Assembly (NCBI GenBank): GCA_024276275.1
Contig: JAJRXM010000060.1
Location: 1-64,000, forward strand
Source: Candidatus Zixiibacteriota bacterium
Lineage (GTDB): Bacteria > Zixibacteria > MSB-5A5 > GN15 > FEB-12
Length of the DNA stretch: 64,000 nt
Reading direction: 5' to 3'
Shown: positions 16,189-26,095 of the stretch, one piece after another
Layout of the letters: each line of letters opens with the position of its first letter
Numbering within the stretch: position 1 is the first letter of the stretch
Program-made: the position numbers and the translations under genes
Notes under the pieces: generated by a model
What the model was told of the DNA's origin: nothing
Databases searched by the model: none
Seen by the model: only the letters and a program-made list of their open reading frames with translations

Positions 16189-18435
16189 ATGAATTATGAA
16201 CTGATACTGTCAATCCTTTATTTTCTTGCCGGCGGGTTTTTGATATTCTTGGCAATTACTATTGCTCGAGATAATATCAACAACCGTTTAAACCGTACCT
16301 TTGGAGCTACGCTCTTTTTTGCAGGTTTCGGTCCGTTGTTTATGGCATTAGGTCTGATTATTGACACATCAACGCTATCAGTTACAAATTTTGACGAATC
16401 GGTATTATATAATCTGCACTACATTTGGGAATTCTTTTTCCCTCTCTTACTTTTGTTTTCTTGGATATTCCCGGAAGACAGACTGCGAAAATTTAAGTAT
16501 TCCCGTATCAGGTATCTTATATTTATCCCCCAACTGATGCATCTTGTAATTCTAATTTTTGCAGCCGACTTTATAGATTTTTTAAATTCTATGCAAATAG
16601 GTAATAACTTTGAAGGGTTTTCAAGTTTAATTCTTAAACCGTTTTCTGTTCTTATAAACTTAAATTCATTGTTTATTAGTTTTATTTTAACATACCATAC
16701 AATCATTTTTGGTATGTTTAATATCTTTTTTGCGGTCGCTACTATTTACTTTTTGGAGTCAGGCAAAAAACTTATTACAAATCCGAGAATACTAACACAA
16801 ACAAAAGTTATCAACTGGGCTGCCCGTATATCGCTTGGGTCTTATATAAGTGCTATATTGGGCGCGGCATTGTTCCCTGAAATTATCAATGACACTCTAA
16901 GCTCGTTGATGATATTGGTAGCAATATTTTCCGGTACTGCTCTACTTATTTATGCAACTCTTAAATACCAATTCCTAGATGTTCGGTTGGCATTTCGTCA
17001 GTCTTTTGTCTACTCGATAACCTCGGCTTTGTTTGTCGGTCTTTATGTTGTTTTAGTTTTACAATCAAAAGAATTCCTCGTGCCGATTTTTGGTGAGCAG
17101 GCTAATATTATCAACTATGTTATTATCGGATTGCTGCTTTTAATGTTTCAGCCTATCAATAATTGGATTGATGAATTCACCCGTTCATTTTTTATGCATA
17201 CACAAACAGACCATCGTAATGTAATTGAACGCTTTTCACGACAAGTAATTTCTTTGTTTGACCCACTCAAGCTACGACAAATTATTGAAGAAACCCTTAA
17301 AACGACTCTACTTGTTGAGCATATATATTTTGTATTATTCGATGATTCTCTTAACGAATATGTTCTCTATCTTGACAGAGACAATTCACAAAAAATAGCC
17401 TTAGCCCGTGATGATATTCTTTTGAGGGGAATCAATCAACTAGATACACCGACATTTTTTCAATCATTAGGTGATTATCTGAAAAATTCTGAATTAGCAA
17501 CAGAGTTGGAGTCACGTGATATAAAAATTATTCTTCCTATGAAAGATTCAGAACATCTGCTTGGATTTTTGGCATTAACTTCTAAAGCTGCGGGGTATAA
17601 TTATTCTGCTGAAGATATGAATTTATTGGGAGTGTTGTCAAATCAAATGGTTTCTGCTCTTACAAATGCCCGGCTCTATGTAGATTCCTTAGAACGTATA
17701 CGTTTGCAAGAAGAAGTATCAATGGCTCGCGAGATTCAGTTAAACTTGCTCCCCTCTTCCCCGCCTACACATCCTTGTATGGAAATTTCCGCCCATTCGA
17801 CACCCTCGAGAACAATAGGAGGCGATTTTTATGATTTTGTGTATAAGGATAAAAAGAAACTTGGGATATGTATTGCGGATGCCTCGGGTAAAGGAATGCC
17901 GGCTGCTTTGATGATTGCTCAGACTCAGGCTATTTTAAAAAGTGAAGTGAACAATGGAACTCCGATTGATATGATGCTTAAAAATATGAACAAACAATTA
18001 GTAGAGTCATCGTCGTCGGAAAAATATGTTACTTTGTTTTATGGTGAACTGGATACAGAGAACGGTTATTTTCATTATTCAAACGCAGGTCATAATTATC
18101 CGCTGCTTGTAAAAGCAAACGGTGATATAGAGCTTTTGAAAACCGGGGGACCGATTATTGGAGCATTGCCTGATATGAGTTATCAGTCTGAAACCGTTCG
18201 ACTTCAAAAAGATGATACTCTCTTTTTCTTCACCGACGGTCTTTCTGAGGCGATGAATGAAAAAGAAGAAGAATATACCGAAGAAAGAATACATGATTTT
18301 GTTATTAAACATAAATTAAAAGAACCGAGTGAATTGATAAATTCGATATTAAAAGATGTAAGATTACATGATACGACTTATCCTCCTCGGGATGACACGA
18401 CTATAGTATCATTGAAAATAAGAAATGGATTTTAA
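16189..18435 (+). CDS. Membrane-bound SpoIIE/PP2C phosphatase with GAF domain (RsbU-like)
   Basis: 748 residues. Residues 1-300 hold about seven to eight hydrophobic segments, a membrane sensory domain. A GAF-like region follows (about 330-500), then a coiled linker (RIRLQEEVSMAREIQLNLLP) and a PP2C/SpoIIE phosphatase domain with GGDFYDF, CIADASGKGMPAALMIA, YSNAGHNYP and TDGLSEAMN. It is expected to dephosphorylate the STAS protein encoded just upstream in response to a membrane or small-molecule signal. It starts 20 bases after the anti-sigma gene; the Nudix gene follows immediately after its stop. Confidence 0.86.
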   Translation: MNYELILSILYFLAGGFLIFLAITIARDNINNRLNRTFGATLFFAGFGPLFMALGLIIDTSTLSVTNFDESVLYNLHYIWEFFFPLLLLFSWIFPEDRLRKFKYSRIRYLIFIPQLMHLVILIFAADFIDFLNSMQIGNNFEGFSSLILKPFSVLINLNSLFISFILTYHTIIFGMFNIFFAVATIYFLESGKKLITNPRILTQTKVINWAARISLGSYISAILGAALFPEIINDTLSSLMILVAIFSGTALLIYATLKYQFLDVRLAFRQSFVYSITSALFVGLYVVLVLQSKEFLVPIFGEQANIINYVIIGLLLLMFQPINNWIDEFTRSFFMHTQTDHRNVIERFSRQVISLFDPLKLRQIIEETLKTTLLVEHIYFVLFDDSLNEYVLYLDRDNSQKIALARDDILLRGINQLDTPTFFQSLGDYLKNSELATELESRDIKIILPMKDSEHLLGFLALTSKAAGYNYSAEDMNLLGVLSNQMVSALTNARLYVDSLERIRLQEEVSMAREIQLNLLPSSPPTHPCMEISAHSTPSRTIGGDFYDFVYKDKKKLGICIADASGKGMPAALMIAQTQAILKSEVNNGTPIDMMLKNMNKQLVESSSSEKYVTLFYGELDTENGYFHYSNAGHNYPLLVKANGDIELLKTGGPIIGALPDMSYQSETVRLQKDDTLFFFTDGLSEAMNEKEEEYTEERIHDFVIKHKLKEPSELINSILKDVRLHDTTYPPRDDTTIVSLKIRNGF

Positions 18436-19002
18436 ATGACAGACCACCATACTAAATTTAATGCGGAAAAGCTTATTAATCGAAAAAACAATCATAATGG
18501 GTACAGATATTGTCCCTTCTGTAAATCAGAATTAAAAGAAGCTGTCCCTGACGGAACGACAAGGTTAGTATGTTCTGATTCTGCATGTGATTTTATCTAT
18601 TACCAAAACCCGGTACCTGCTGCCGGAGCTATTATAGTTGAGGATAATAAAATTCTTCTTGTAAAACGGGCTCATCCTCCTAGAATCGGAGATTGGTGTA
18701 TACCTGCCGGATTTATGGAATGGCAGGAGCATCCGACTGAAACAGCAGTTCGTGAGTTAAAAGAAGAAACCGGATTAGATATCAAGCTGAAATCATTTTT
18801 TGAAGTATACTCCGGCAGTGATGACCCTCGCAGTAACGCGGTTCTGCTTCTTTATCTGGCGGACAGAGTTGGAGGAAAACTGGAAGCAATGGATGACGCT
18901 TGGGAAGTTGAATTTTTTAGTTTTGATGCTATCCCCTCGAATATCGCATTTGAAGCACATGTCAAAGCATTAAATGACTACAGGGAAAGAATTTTAAAGT
19001 AA
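18436..19002 (+). CDS. Nudix hydrolase with N-terminal zinc ribbon
   Basis: 188 residues. A zinc ribbon (YCPFCKSE ... CSDSACDF) is followed by YYQNPVPAAGAIIV and a complete Nudix box: Gx5Ex7REUxEExGU in GFMEWQEHPTETAVRELKEE followed by TGL. Such ribbon-Nudix proteins resemble NADH pyrophosphatase or ADP-ribose pyrophosphatase-type enzymes that hydrolyse nucleoside diphosphates linked to another group; the substrate cannot be read from sequence. The ATG directly follows the phosphatase stop, so it is probably co-transcribed. Confidence 0.85.
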   Translation: MTDHHTKFNAEKLINRKNNHNGYRYCPFCKSELKEAVPDGTTRLVCSDSACDFIYYQNPVPAAGAIIVEDNKILLVKRAHPPRIGDWCIPAGFMEWQEHPTETAVRELKEETGLDIKLKSFFEVYSGSDDPRSNAVLLLYLADRVGGKLEAMDDAWEVEFFSFDAIPSNIAFEAHVKALNDYRERILK

Positions 19003-19108
19003 AATAATGAAACTTTTTAGGGATTTTTACGCTCTTATATATATACATGGATATAAAACTTGATTTGTATATCGAAGAGTTGTTCTTTCGAATAAAACGG
19101 AGAAGATT

Positions 19109-20845
19109 ATGAATAAAACTTATGCATATATTTGTCTTATTATACTTTTACTAGCAGTATCGGCATCTGCGATAGATTACAAAAAGTATAAATCAAACCG
19201 CAAACAAGTAGATTATTTTCAGGTAGAATATAGTAGGGATAATAATGAGATTTTAGTTCTTACTATTTCGGAAAATACTGTGTCAGCAATTACCGGTAAT
19301 AAGAACAAATTATCTGTTAACAGAAATCAGGTTTTCTTTGGTGACAAACTTATTTTTGATGATAAAAATGTTTATATAAATAATCAAATCTTATCATTAG
19401 ATAAGATAACCGATTGCAAAATTAGTGAAGTTGATAATTTAATAACAATCTCATTTTTTACTACGAAAGACAGTTCTAAACTTGCCCGTTTTAAAAAAGG
19501 TAATCGAATTTCAGTAGGTGAAGAGATATATGTCTCTGAGGATGATTTTGTTCGATGAATTTTATTTTCGGTATCAGGGGATATAATAGTTAACGGTGAA
19601 GTAAATAAAGATGCTGTTTCTCTGTTTGGGAATGTTGATGTAGCAGGCGAAGGTGTTGTTCGAGGAGATTTAGCCTCTATTACGGGCAAAGTAAAAATAG
19701 AAAGTTCCGCTATTGTGTATGGTGAGATTTATGATCGCAAGAAAAAAGGTCGCGGTTCAAAGCATAGGCAGTATAGAGATAAAAAAGAATTTGATACCGA
19801 AATGTTCGTTTCTTATAACCGAGTTGACGGGTTAGCTCTCTCGGCAAAATTCTCTCATGTTGATATGGATTCAATTCTTCCTACTATGGAAGCTGAAATA
19901 GGTATCGGCTTTGCTTCAGACCGTGGTCGCTATAAATTTCTGATTGAGCAAACACTCTTTCGGGAAAAATCAATTGCTGTAGGCGGTACATTTTATCGTG
20001 AGCTTGCATCAGATGATAATTGGCTAATCAGTAAAGATGAAAACACTGTTCTGGCACTTTTAGCAAGGGAAGATTACAAAGACTACTATGAAGCTGAAGG
20101 CGGTACTTTGTATCTCAAAGCGGCTCCCTCTGATCACCTGACAATTAAAGCCGGTTATTCATTTTACGAAACAAACTGGCTTCGTTCAAACAGACATCTA
20201 TGGTCGGTTTTTGGTGGGGATAAATTATTTAAACAAAATTATGCCTCATGGGATACATCAATCAGACCTCAAGCAATTACTGAAGTAGACAGATCCGAAA
20301 TAGGTACGTTGTTTGCGTCGGTGAAATACTATTCGGACTCTACCCGCTCTATTTCTCATAAATCAAATTGGTACGCCGCACTTGATTTTGAGTATTCTCA
20401 AAAAGGTCTCAATTCGGATTATGATTACCAACGATATTTACTTACAATCAGACGACTACAAAAGATAAACGACCAATCGATTTTTACCGTTCGGACAGTT
20501 TTTGGAAACTCTGACGGGTATCTTCCTATCTTTAAAAGATTTTATCTTGGCGGTTTAGGGACTCTTCACGGTTATTCCCACAAAGAGATGATGGGAACCA
20601 GGTTTTGGATGGCAAATTCTGAATATCGGATAAATTTCCCGAAAAGCGAGTTTGGTGTTGCAATATTATGGGATGTCGGTCAAATTGCAAACGACAGAAA
20701 GTTGAATTCTGATATAGATATTAAACAAAGTATCGGTTTTTCTCTTTTCTTTGATGATGATTTTTCAATCAGCCTTGCGAAACGGTTAGACCGATCTTCT
20801 GACGATTCTCCAAAATTATATGTACGATTTAGCCAAATTTTTTAA
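19109..20845 (+). CDS. Exported bactofilin-like/beta-barrel protein, interrupted by in-frame TGA
   Basis: One 578-codon frame split by a TGA at codon 150 (19556-19558). The N-terminus has a signal peptide (LLLAVSASA). Around the stop runs a run of short beta repeats (SGDIIVNGEVNKDAVSLFGN, GEGVVRGDLASITGKVKI) of bactofilin/polymer-forming type, followed by an outer-membrane barrel-like region rich in aromatic strands with ...LGGLGTLHGYSHKEMMGTRFW and a C-terminal FSQIF. The sequence before and after the stop joins as FVR-x-ILFSVSGDI, where relatives have Gly (VRGD-type), so GGA to TGA is the simplest explanation. The barrel part resembles the surface-antigen/BamA C-terminal half. Confidence 0.72.
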
Positions 20846-21078
20846 TAATTCCGCATAACCCTGCTATCTTATTGCCCGCCTGTAAGTTATAGATTTTCTG
20901 CTGTTTCTGTAGGTGCCTGTTACGCCAAATCCCTACTTATTCAACAACTTAAAGAGAACTATTTCAAAAGAATTATTAAGAAAAACTCTTTTTATTCCGA
21001 TGCTTTGATATAGAATAATAGAAGTATTACAGTTTTTTTGAGTAATGCATAATACAGGAATAAAAAGAATTTACAACT
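20846..21078. other. Intergenic region, nothing recognised
   Basis: 233 AT-rich bases before the histidine kinase gene. No strong promoter, hairpin or small gene was found. Confidence 0.5.
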
Positions 21079-22830
21079 ATGTCAGAAAATAAAACCCTGA
21101 ATGAAAGTGGTGCACTTCCTATAGATGTATTTGCTGATTTGGAAGCTACACTTGATGAGGTAGCTGAATCTAATCCTCGAATTGATTCGACAGATGCCGG
21201 TAATAAACACTCAGAAGATTTGCGGGCAATTCTAGAAGCGACTCTTGCTATAAATTCTTCATTAGATAGTGATGAGATATTACATATCGTGATGAGAAAA
21301 GCAATTGAACTCATGCAGGCAGAACGCGGTTTGGTAATGCTTCTGGATGATGATAACAAATTGCAGATTAAAGCAGCATACAAATTAGAGAGTGAAAAAA
21401 TGACACCGGAAGAGATGAAAATATCCTCTTCTATTGCCATGCAAGTTGTAAATACTGCAAAAGCAGTATATACATCTGATGCACTCTCAGATGAACGATA
21501 TGCCAATAAACAATCAGTTGTTGAATTGCATCTACGTTCTATTATGTGTGTTCCATTAAAAGTAAAAGATGAATTAGTCGGAGTAATTTATTTAGATAAT
21601 TCCAGCCAGTCTAAAATGTTTTTAAAATCAGATTTATATCTTTTTGAATTGTATGCTCAAATGGTTTCAAATGCGATAGATAATGCCAGAATATATAAAT
21701 CACTTTATCAGTTAGAACGATACAACGATTCTGTTATAAAAAAATCACCGGTCGGTATTATTGTAATAGATCCTAAATGCAATATTGCTACTATAAATTC
21801 TATTAGTTTAGAGATTTTTGAAAGCAACAGGGAAGATATTAAAACATTTAAGGATTCATCAAAACCGACAAATTTTATTGATATACTTCCTGAGAAAGAA
21901 AAAGCACGTTGGTGTTATATGATTAACTCAACTTTAGCAACAAAAGAAGAATTTTCTAATGACAGATATTTTCATGATACCGGATATGTTGAAAAAGTGC
22001 TTTCCATAAAAATTTCACCTCTTGAACAACTCACGACCGGTTCCGAAGGCTTAATTATGACCGTTGAAGATATCACGGATAAAGTTCTCATGGAAAAGTA
22101 TGTAATATTATCTGAAAAACTGGTAGCAAAAGGTGAAATGGCAGCATCGATTGCTCATGAGCTTAATAATTATCTGGCGATAGCCTCCAATAATGCCGAA
22201 TTACTGAATATTAATATTGAACGTAAAAAATATGATAAAGTACAATTTAACAGTAAAAGCATTGTTGAAAACATATTCAAGATAAAGCGGTTTGTAGATT
22301 CATTGATGGATTTCTCGAAACCTCAAACAGAGTTTATTAATTACGATATTAGACATCTCATTGAAGATACGCTTTTCTCATTAAGAATACAGCCACGGTT
22401 TAAACAAACACACTTTACCATTGACCTATCGCAGGATATTCCAAATGTAGAAATTGATGTAGGTCTTATTCAACAGGTGTTTATGAATTTGTTAAATAAT
22501 GCCGCCGATGCAATCGAAGAAAAAGTAGTTACTTCTGACGATAGTGTTGAAAAGGTTGTTAAAGAAATTTCAATAATAGCGTATTATGAAACAGATGCAA
22601 ATGCTGCTAAAATTTCTATCTCTGACTCCGGTACGGGTATGACAGAAGAAGTATTGCAAAAATTATTCACTAAACATTTTACCACAAAAAAGAGTGGGCA
22701 TGGTTTAGGTTTGGCAAATTGTAAAAATATAATTGAACAACATCACGGAAAATTAGAAGTAGAGTCGGTATTAGGCAAAGGTACAACTTTCCATATAACT
22801 CTACCCCGAAAAAAACAAACATCTGAGTAA
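21079..22830 (+). CDS. Soluble sensor histidine kinase (GAF-PAS-HisKA-HATPase)
   Basis: 583 residues with no membrane segment. A GAF domain (about 40-200; ELMQAERGLVMLLDDD, MCVPLKVKDELVGVIYLD) is followed by a PAS domain (about 215-335) and a kinase core. His360 lies in SIAHELNNYLAIASNNAELL; the N-box is MNLLNNAADAIEE, G1 SDSGTGM and G2 GHGLGLANCKNIIEQHHG. It senses a cytoplasmic signal and should phosphorylate an unlinked response regulator; none is encoded nearby. The Ser/Thr kinase follows 6 bases later, so the two are probably one operon. Confidence 0.88.
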   Translation: MSENKTLNESGALPIDVFADLEATLDEVAESNPRIDSTDAGNKHSEDLRAILEATLAINSSLDSDEILHIVMRKAIELMQAERGLVMLLDDDNKLQIKAAYKLESEKMTPEEMKISSSIAMQVVNTAKAVYTSDALSDERYANKQSVVELHLRSIMCVPLKVKDELVGVIYLDNSSQSKMFLKSDLYLFELYAQMVSNAIDNARIYKSLYQLERYNDSVIKKSPVGIIVIDPKCNIATINSISLEIFESNREDIKTFKDSSKPTNFIDILPEKEKARWCYMINSTLATKEEFSNDRYFHDTGYVEKVLSIKISPLEQLTTGSEGLIMTVEDITDKVLMEKYVILSEKLVAKGEMAASIAHELNNYLAIASNNAELLNINIERKKYDKVQFNSKSIVENIFKIKRFVDSLMDFSKPQTEFINYDIRHLIEDTLFSLRIQPRFKQTHFTIDLSQDIPNVEIDVGLIQQVFMNLLNNAADAIEEKVVTSDDSVEKVVKEISIIAYYETDANAAKISISDSGTGMTEEVLQKLFTKHFTTKKSGHGLGLANCKNIIEQHHGKLEVESVLGKGTTFHITLPRKKQTSE

Positions 22831-22836
22831 ACAAAT

Positions 22837-25758
22837 ATGAAGTTGGCAAACAATCTGCCACAATTCCAGTTCATCGGCAAGTTGGGAACCGGCGGAACAG
22901 CAGAAGTAAGCAAAGTTCTTACAAAAGAGAATAAAGTTGCTGCTTTAAAAACTATACTTCAATCTGAAAATATAAACCAAGAAGAATTTAAACTACTAGC
23001 AATACGTGAAAGAATCCTTCTTCAAGATATTAATTTCCCCGGAATTGTAAAAGTTTATGAAGTTCAAACTGATGAACCCTGCTATATATGTCTTGAGTTT
23101 TGCTCGGGTAAAACTTTGGAACATTATAATAAAATAAAGAATTCAGAAACTGCTTTAAATATCTTATCATCTATTGCTGTAAACCTTGAATTTCTACATC
23201 TAAATTCAATTATTCATGCTGACTTACAACCGGATAATATTTTTATGCCTGAGGATATATCATCATTTACAACAGGTAACTTAACTTTTACAAAACTATC
23301 TGATTTTTCATTGGGAAAATTTGAGCACGAAGACAGTTCTGTTCGGGCAGGAGTCGGTACAATAGGATATATGGCACCAGAGACAATTAAAGATAATATC
23401 GTAACTCATCAATCAGACCTTTTTGCTCTCGGAGTAATCGCGTATCAACTATTAACCGGAGTACATCCGTTTATCACAGATGACGCTGACCCGGTAAAAA
23501 TAAATAGTCGTATTTTAGAAGAGGAACCTCGTTCTCTAAAAGAGTATCAATCTGATATATCGGATAGTTTAATTCAAATTGTTTCTTCACTATTAGAAAA
23601 AGAAAGTACCAAAAGACCCTGTTCTGCTTGGGAAGTTTGTCAGATGCTACGAAAAGCAGGTGCAACATATCCGTTTGAAAAAGCTCTGAATCCCAAATAT
23701 ATCATTCATAAGCAAACAAATTATAATGAGAATAAAAACAAGTTTTCAAATTATTGTAATACAATAGATACTATCTCAAATCAAGACAGCTCACAACTGA
23801 GACTGATTGTAGCTGATAATTTTCGTAAAAATAATATATTTTATGAAAACAAAAATTTTCATTTTAAAGATATTCCGTTAGTAGGCTCACGCTTGATTCG
23901 CAAGACTCTGGCTTCGTTTATGAATACAAGCTATAAAGAAAAAAAAACAGCCATTGAACTATCATTTCATAATAACAATAAAGATTTGATATCTTCTTTG
24001 CTTCCGCATTTATTGCATTATAAAACCGTAAAGAGAATTTCCAATAAATTAGCCAACCGTTTTGAACAAGAAGAAAAGTTTTGTATTGCTGCTCAACTAT
24101 ATGTTCAAGCAGGTGATTTATTAAAAGCAGAGAACTCGGCATATCAAGCTGCCATGCAGTTTAAAAATGAGAATAATATCAACCGTGCAATTGAACTATT
24201 AAACAAGGTAATTTCATACGGAACTCTCTTAAACAGAAGGTTTGAAATTAAATCTCTACTGATGGTTAAAGGAGATTTTTTAAAAGATGTCGGTGAAGTT
24301 GAACGAGCAGAGATTGTATACAATGAACTGATTGAACTCTACGTCGGCCATAGAGAAGATGAATTACTTGCTGAGACATATAAAGATCTAGGGGCACTAT
24401 ATCAAAAAGAAAAGAAGCCTCAAGAAGGAATCAAATCTTTAGAAAAAGCATTAGATATTTTCAAGAAACTTAAAAATGAACTGGAAATTTCTAAAACATA
24501 TAATAATCTGGGGAATACTTATGCTGTAGTTAATAATTACACAACTGCACTATCTTATTATCGTAAAGCACTCAGAATTCAAAGGAAACTCTCTGCTGAA
24601 GTAGAGGTTGCCTCTACACTTAACAATATCGGTACTGCATATGCGATGACAAATAAATTTCATAAAGCATTAAAATTTTTCAAAATATCGCTATCTTTAA
24701 AAAAAGAGATAGGTAACAAAGGTGAAATTGCCCGGGCATTAAATAATATCGGTTATTGTTACGAAGTTTTAGGCCACACACAAAAGGCTGCTGAGATGCT
24801 GCTTGAATCACTACAGTACAATAAAGAGATTGACAGTAAAAAAGAAATCCTTATAAATTTAGAAAATCTAACGACAATTATGTTTGATTCAGGACAACTC
24901 AAAGAGTCTATAATCTATCTTAAAGAAGGAACTCTTTTAGCAACTGAGTTAAAAGATAATCCACATACCGGCTTGTTTAATCTATATATGGGAACTGTTT
25001 TAGTTCGTATGGGAAAGCTGAAAGAAGCTCTTAGCTGCTTCGGTATAGTTGAAGATATACTGAATAAAATCGCTTACGGGTTATTATCGATTGAACTCCA
25101 AATAGAAAAAGCAAGAATAGCATTATTGATAAATAACAAAACAAGTGCCGCTAAACATCTTGATCAAGCTCACACTATTAATAAAACCGTCAAAGATAAA
25201 ACGATATTAGTTAAATTACAAATTTTACAGATTCAACTTAATTCTGATAAAGATTTACTTATTGAAACAGAAGAAATTATAGATGAGTTAGGACTATCAA
25301 AAGAAAAAACAATTATCAATGCACTAAAACTTAATAACCGATTAGACAACGACCGACAAGCTTATGAACAACTTAGTAAAACAGTAGAGAACTCAGATGA
25401 ACATATAGAACAGTGCCACTTGCTGCTTACTCTAGCTAAATATGAATTAAGTAATAACGATATTAACAAAGCAACTGATTACACTAACAAATCGTTAGCA
25501 CTATCAAAATCACGAGGGCTACTTTTCGATAGATTCGATGCATTAATATTGTTAGGAAAAATTCTCAGTAAACAAAAAGAAATTGAAAAATGTTTTTCGG
25601 TATATAAACAAGCATTGGAAATTGCGAAAAATATTTATGGTCAATTAGAGTCAGACGAAGATAAAAAAGCATTTCAGAGTAAAAAAGAGTTTATGTTTTT
25701 AGTAACTGAAATAAAAAAGTTATCACAAATTTTAGGTCAAAAAAAAGAGCAGGTCTAA
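22837..25758 (+). CDS. Ser/Thr protein kinase with C-terminal TPR repeats
   Basis: 973 residues. Residues 10-275 form a Hanks-type kinase: LGTGGTAEVSKV glycine loop, VAALKTI with the ATP-binding Lys, GTIGYMAPE and SDLFALGVIAYQLLTG. The catalytic loop reads HADLQPDN (usual HRDLKPEN) and the DFG motif reads DFS; both Asp residues are kept but the catalytic-loop Lys is Gln, so activity may be low. From about 400 to 960 there are many TPR units (for example NLGNTYAVVNNYTTALSYYRKAL, NNIGYCYEVLGHTQKAAEML), a scaffold for partner proteins. Co-transcribed with the histidine kinase. Confidence 0.87.
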   Translation: MKLANNLPQFQFIGKLGTGGTAEVSKVLTKENKVAALKTILQSENINQEEFKLLAIRERILLQDINFPGIVKVYEVQTDEPCYICLEFCSGKTLEHYNKIKNSETALNILSSIAVNLEFLHLNSIIHADLQPDNIFMPEDISSFTTGNLTFTKLSDFSLGKFEHEDSSVRAGVGTIGYMAPETIKDNIVTHQSDLFALGVIAYQLLTGVHPFITDDADPVKINSRILEEEPRSLKEYQSDISDSLIQIVSSLLEKESTKRPCSAWEVCQMLRKAGATYPFEKALNPKYIIHKQTNYNENKNKFSNYCNTIDTISNQDSSQLRLIVADNFRKNNIFYENKNFHFKDIPLVGSRLIRKTLASFMNTSYKEKKTAIELSFHNNNKDLISSLLPHLLHYKTVKRISNKLANRFEQEEKFCIAAQLYVQAGDLLKAENSAYQAAMQFKNENNINRAIELLNKVISYGTLLNRRFEIKSLLMVKGDFLKDVGEVERAEIVYNELIELYVGHREDELLAETYKDLGALYQKEKKPQEGIKSLEKALDIFKKLKNELEISKTYNNLGNTYAVVNNYTTALSYYRKALRIQRKLSAEVEVASTLNNIGTAYAMTNKFHKALKFFKISLSLKKEIGNKGEIARALNNIGYCYEVLGHTQKAAEMLLESLQYNKEIDSKKEILINLENLTTIMFDSGQLKESIIYLKEGTLLATELKDNPHTGLFNLYMGTVLVRMGKLKEALSCFGIVEDILNKIAYGLLSIELQIEKARIALLINNKTSAAKHLDQAHTINKTVKDKTILVKLQILQIQLNSDKDLLIETEEIIDELGLSKEKTIINALKLNNRLDNDRQAYEQLSKTVENSDEHIEQCHLLLTLAKYELSNNDINKATDYTNKSLALSKSRGLLFDRFDALILLGKILSKQKEIEKCFSVYKQALEIAKNIYGQLESDEDKKAFQSKKEFMFLVTEIKKLSQILGQKKEQV

Positions 25759-25773
25759 AAAGATCTGCTCTTT
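25739..25773 (-). terminator. Rho-independent terminator downstream of peptide gene
   Basis: AAAGAGCAG / CTGCTCTTT gives a 9-bp perfect stem (outer part of 25744-25773), and on the minus strand it runs into eight T (25746 to 25739). It lies 31 bases after the stop of the 24-codon peptide gene and overlaps the end of the convergent kinase gene, for which it may also serve. Confidence 0.75.
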
Positions 25774-25803
25774 AATAATAATAGTAAAAGTACATTTTAC
25801 AAA

Positions 25804-25878
25804 TTATTGATCACCATTTGATAAACGTGGTGCAATGCGTTCTTCAAGCTTTTCGATAGTCAATGTGTAATTTGTCAT
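25804..25878 (-). CDS. 24-residue peptide with LEERIAP motif (RiPP-like precursor candidate)
   Basis: A very short gene: ATG at 25878, TAA at 25804. The peptide starts MTNYTLTIEK, continues LEERIAP and ends RLSNGDQ. The case for a real gene is a Shine-Dalgarno matching the 16S tail over ten bases at ideal spacing, a terminator 31 bases beyond the stop and a possible promoter upstream. It lies about 220 bases downstream of, and on the same strand as, the PqqD-M50-HlyD fusion gene, whose domains bind, cut and export peptides. The amphipathic IEKLEER stretch looks like a leader recognised by a PqqD-type domain, leaving a short core. No Cys, so lanthionine or thioether chemistry is unlikely. Product and function are unknown. 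Confidence 0.7.
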   Translation of the reverse strand: MTNYTLTIEKLEERIAPRLSNGDQ

Positions 25879-25880
25879 GA

Positions 25881-25891
25881 AATCACCTCCT
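25881..25891 (-). promoter_or_regulatory. Near-perfect Shine-Dalgarno of peptide gene
   Basis: On the minus strand AGGAGGTGATT sits so that AGGAGG ends 7 bases before the ATG at 25878. Ten bases match the anti-Shine-Dalgarno, clearly stronger than any other start in the window, predicting high translation. Confidence 0.85.
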
Positions 25892-25935
25892 AAGTGATTA
25901 TAGAATCAACTTTTCCTTCCAATGGAGAAAGGGCT

Positions 25936-25992
25936 ATCTTGTTTATCCTATTATGGATAGTTATAAAATAAGATAAAAATCTATTTCGTCAA
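25936..25992 (-). promoter_or_regulatory. Candidate promoter and imperfect hairpin before peptide gene
   Basis: On the minus strand TTGACG (25992-25987) is followed after 18 bases by TTTTAT or after 21 by TATAAC. An imperfect inverted repeat (TATCC at 25944-25948 with GGATA at 25955-25959; outer ATCTT/AAGAT) overlaps the -10 side and could be an operator or leader hairpin. If real, the peptide is transcribed separately from the protease. Confidence 0.35.
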
Positions 25993-26095
25993 GCAGATAA
26001 GGTCTTACAAAATCATTTTTTTTTAGTATGCGAAGATAAACCGCATCTAATCACACTATAACAGCATAAGAAGGAAATATTTTCCTACAAAATAA

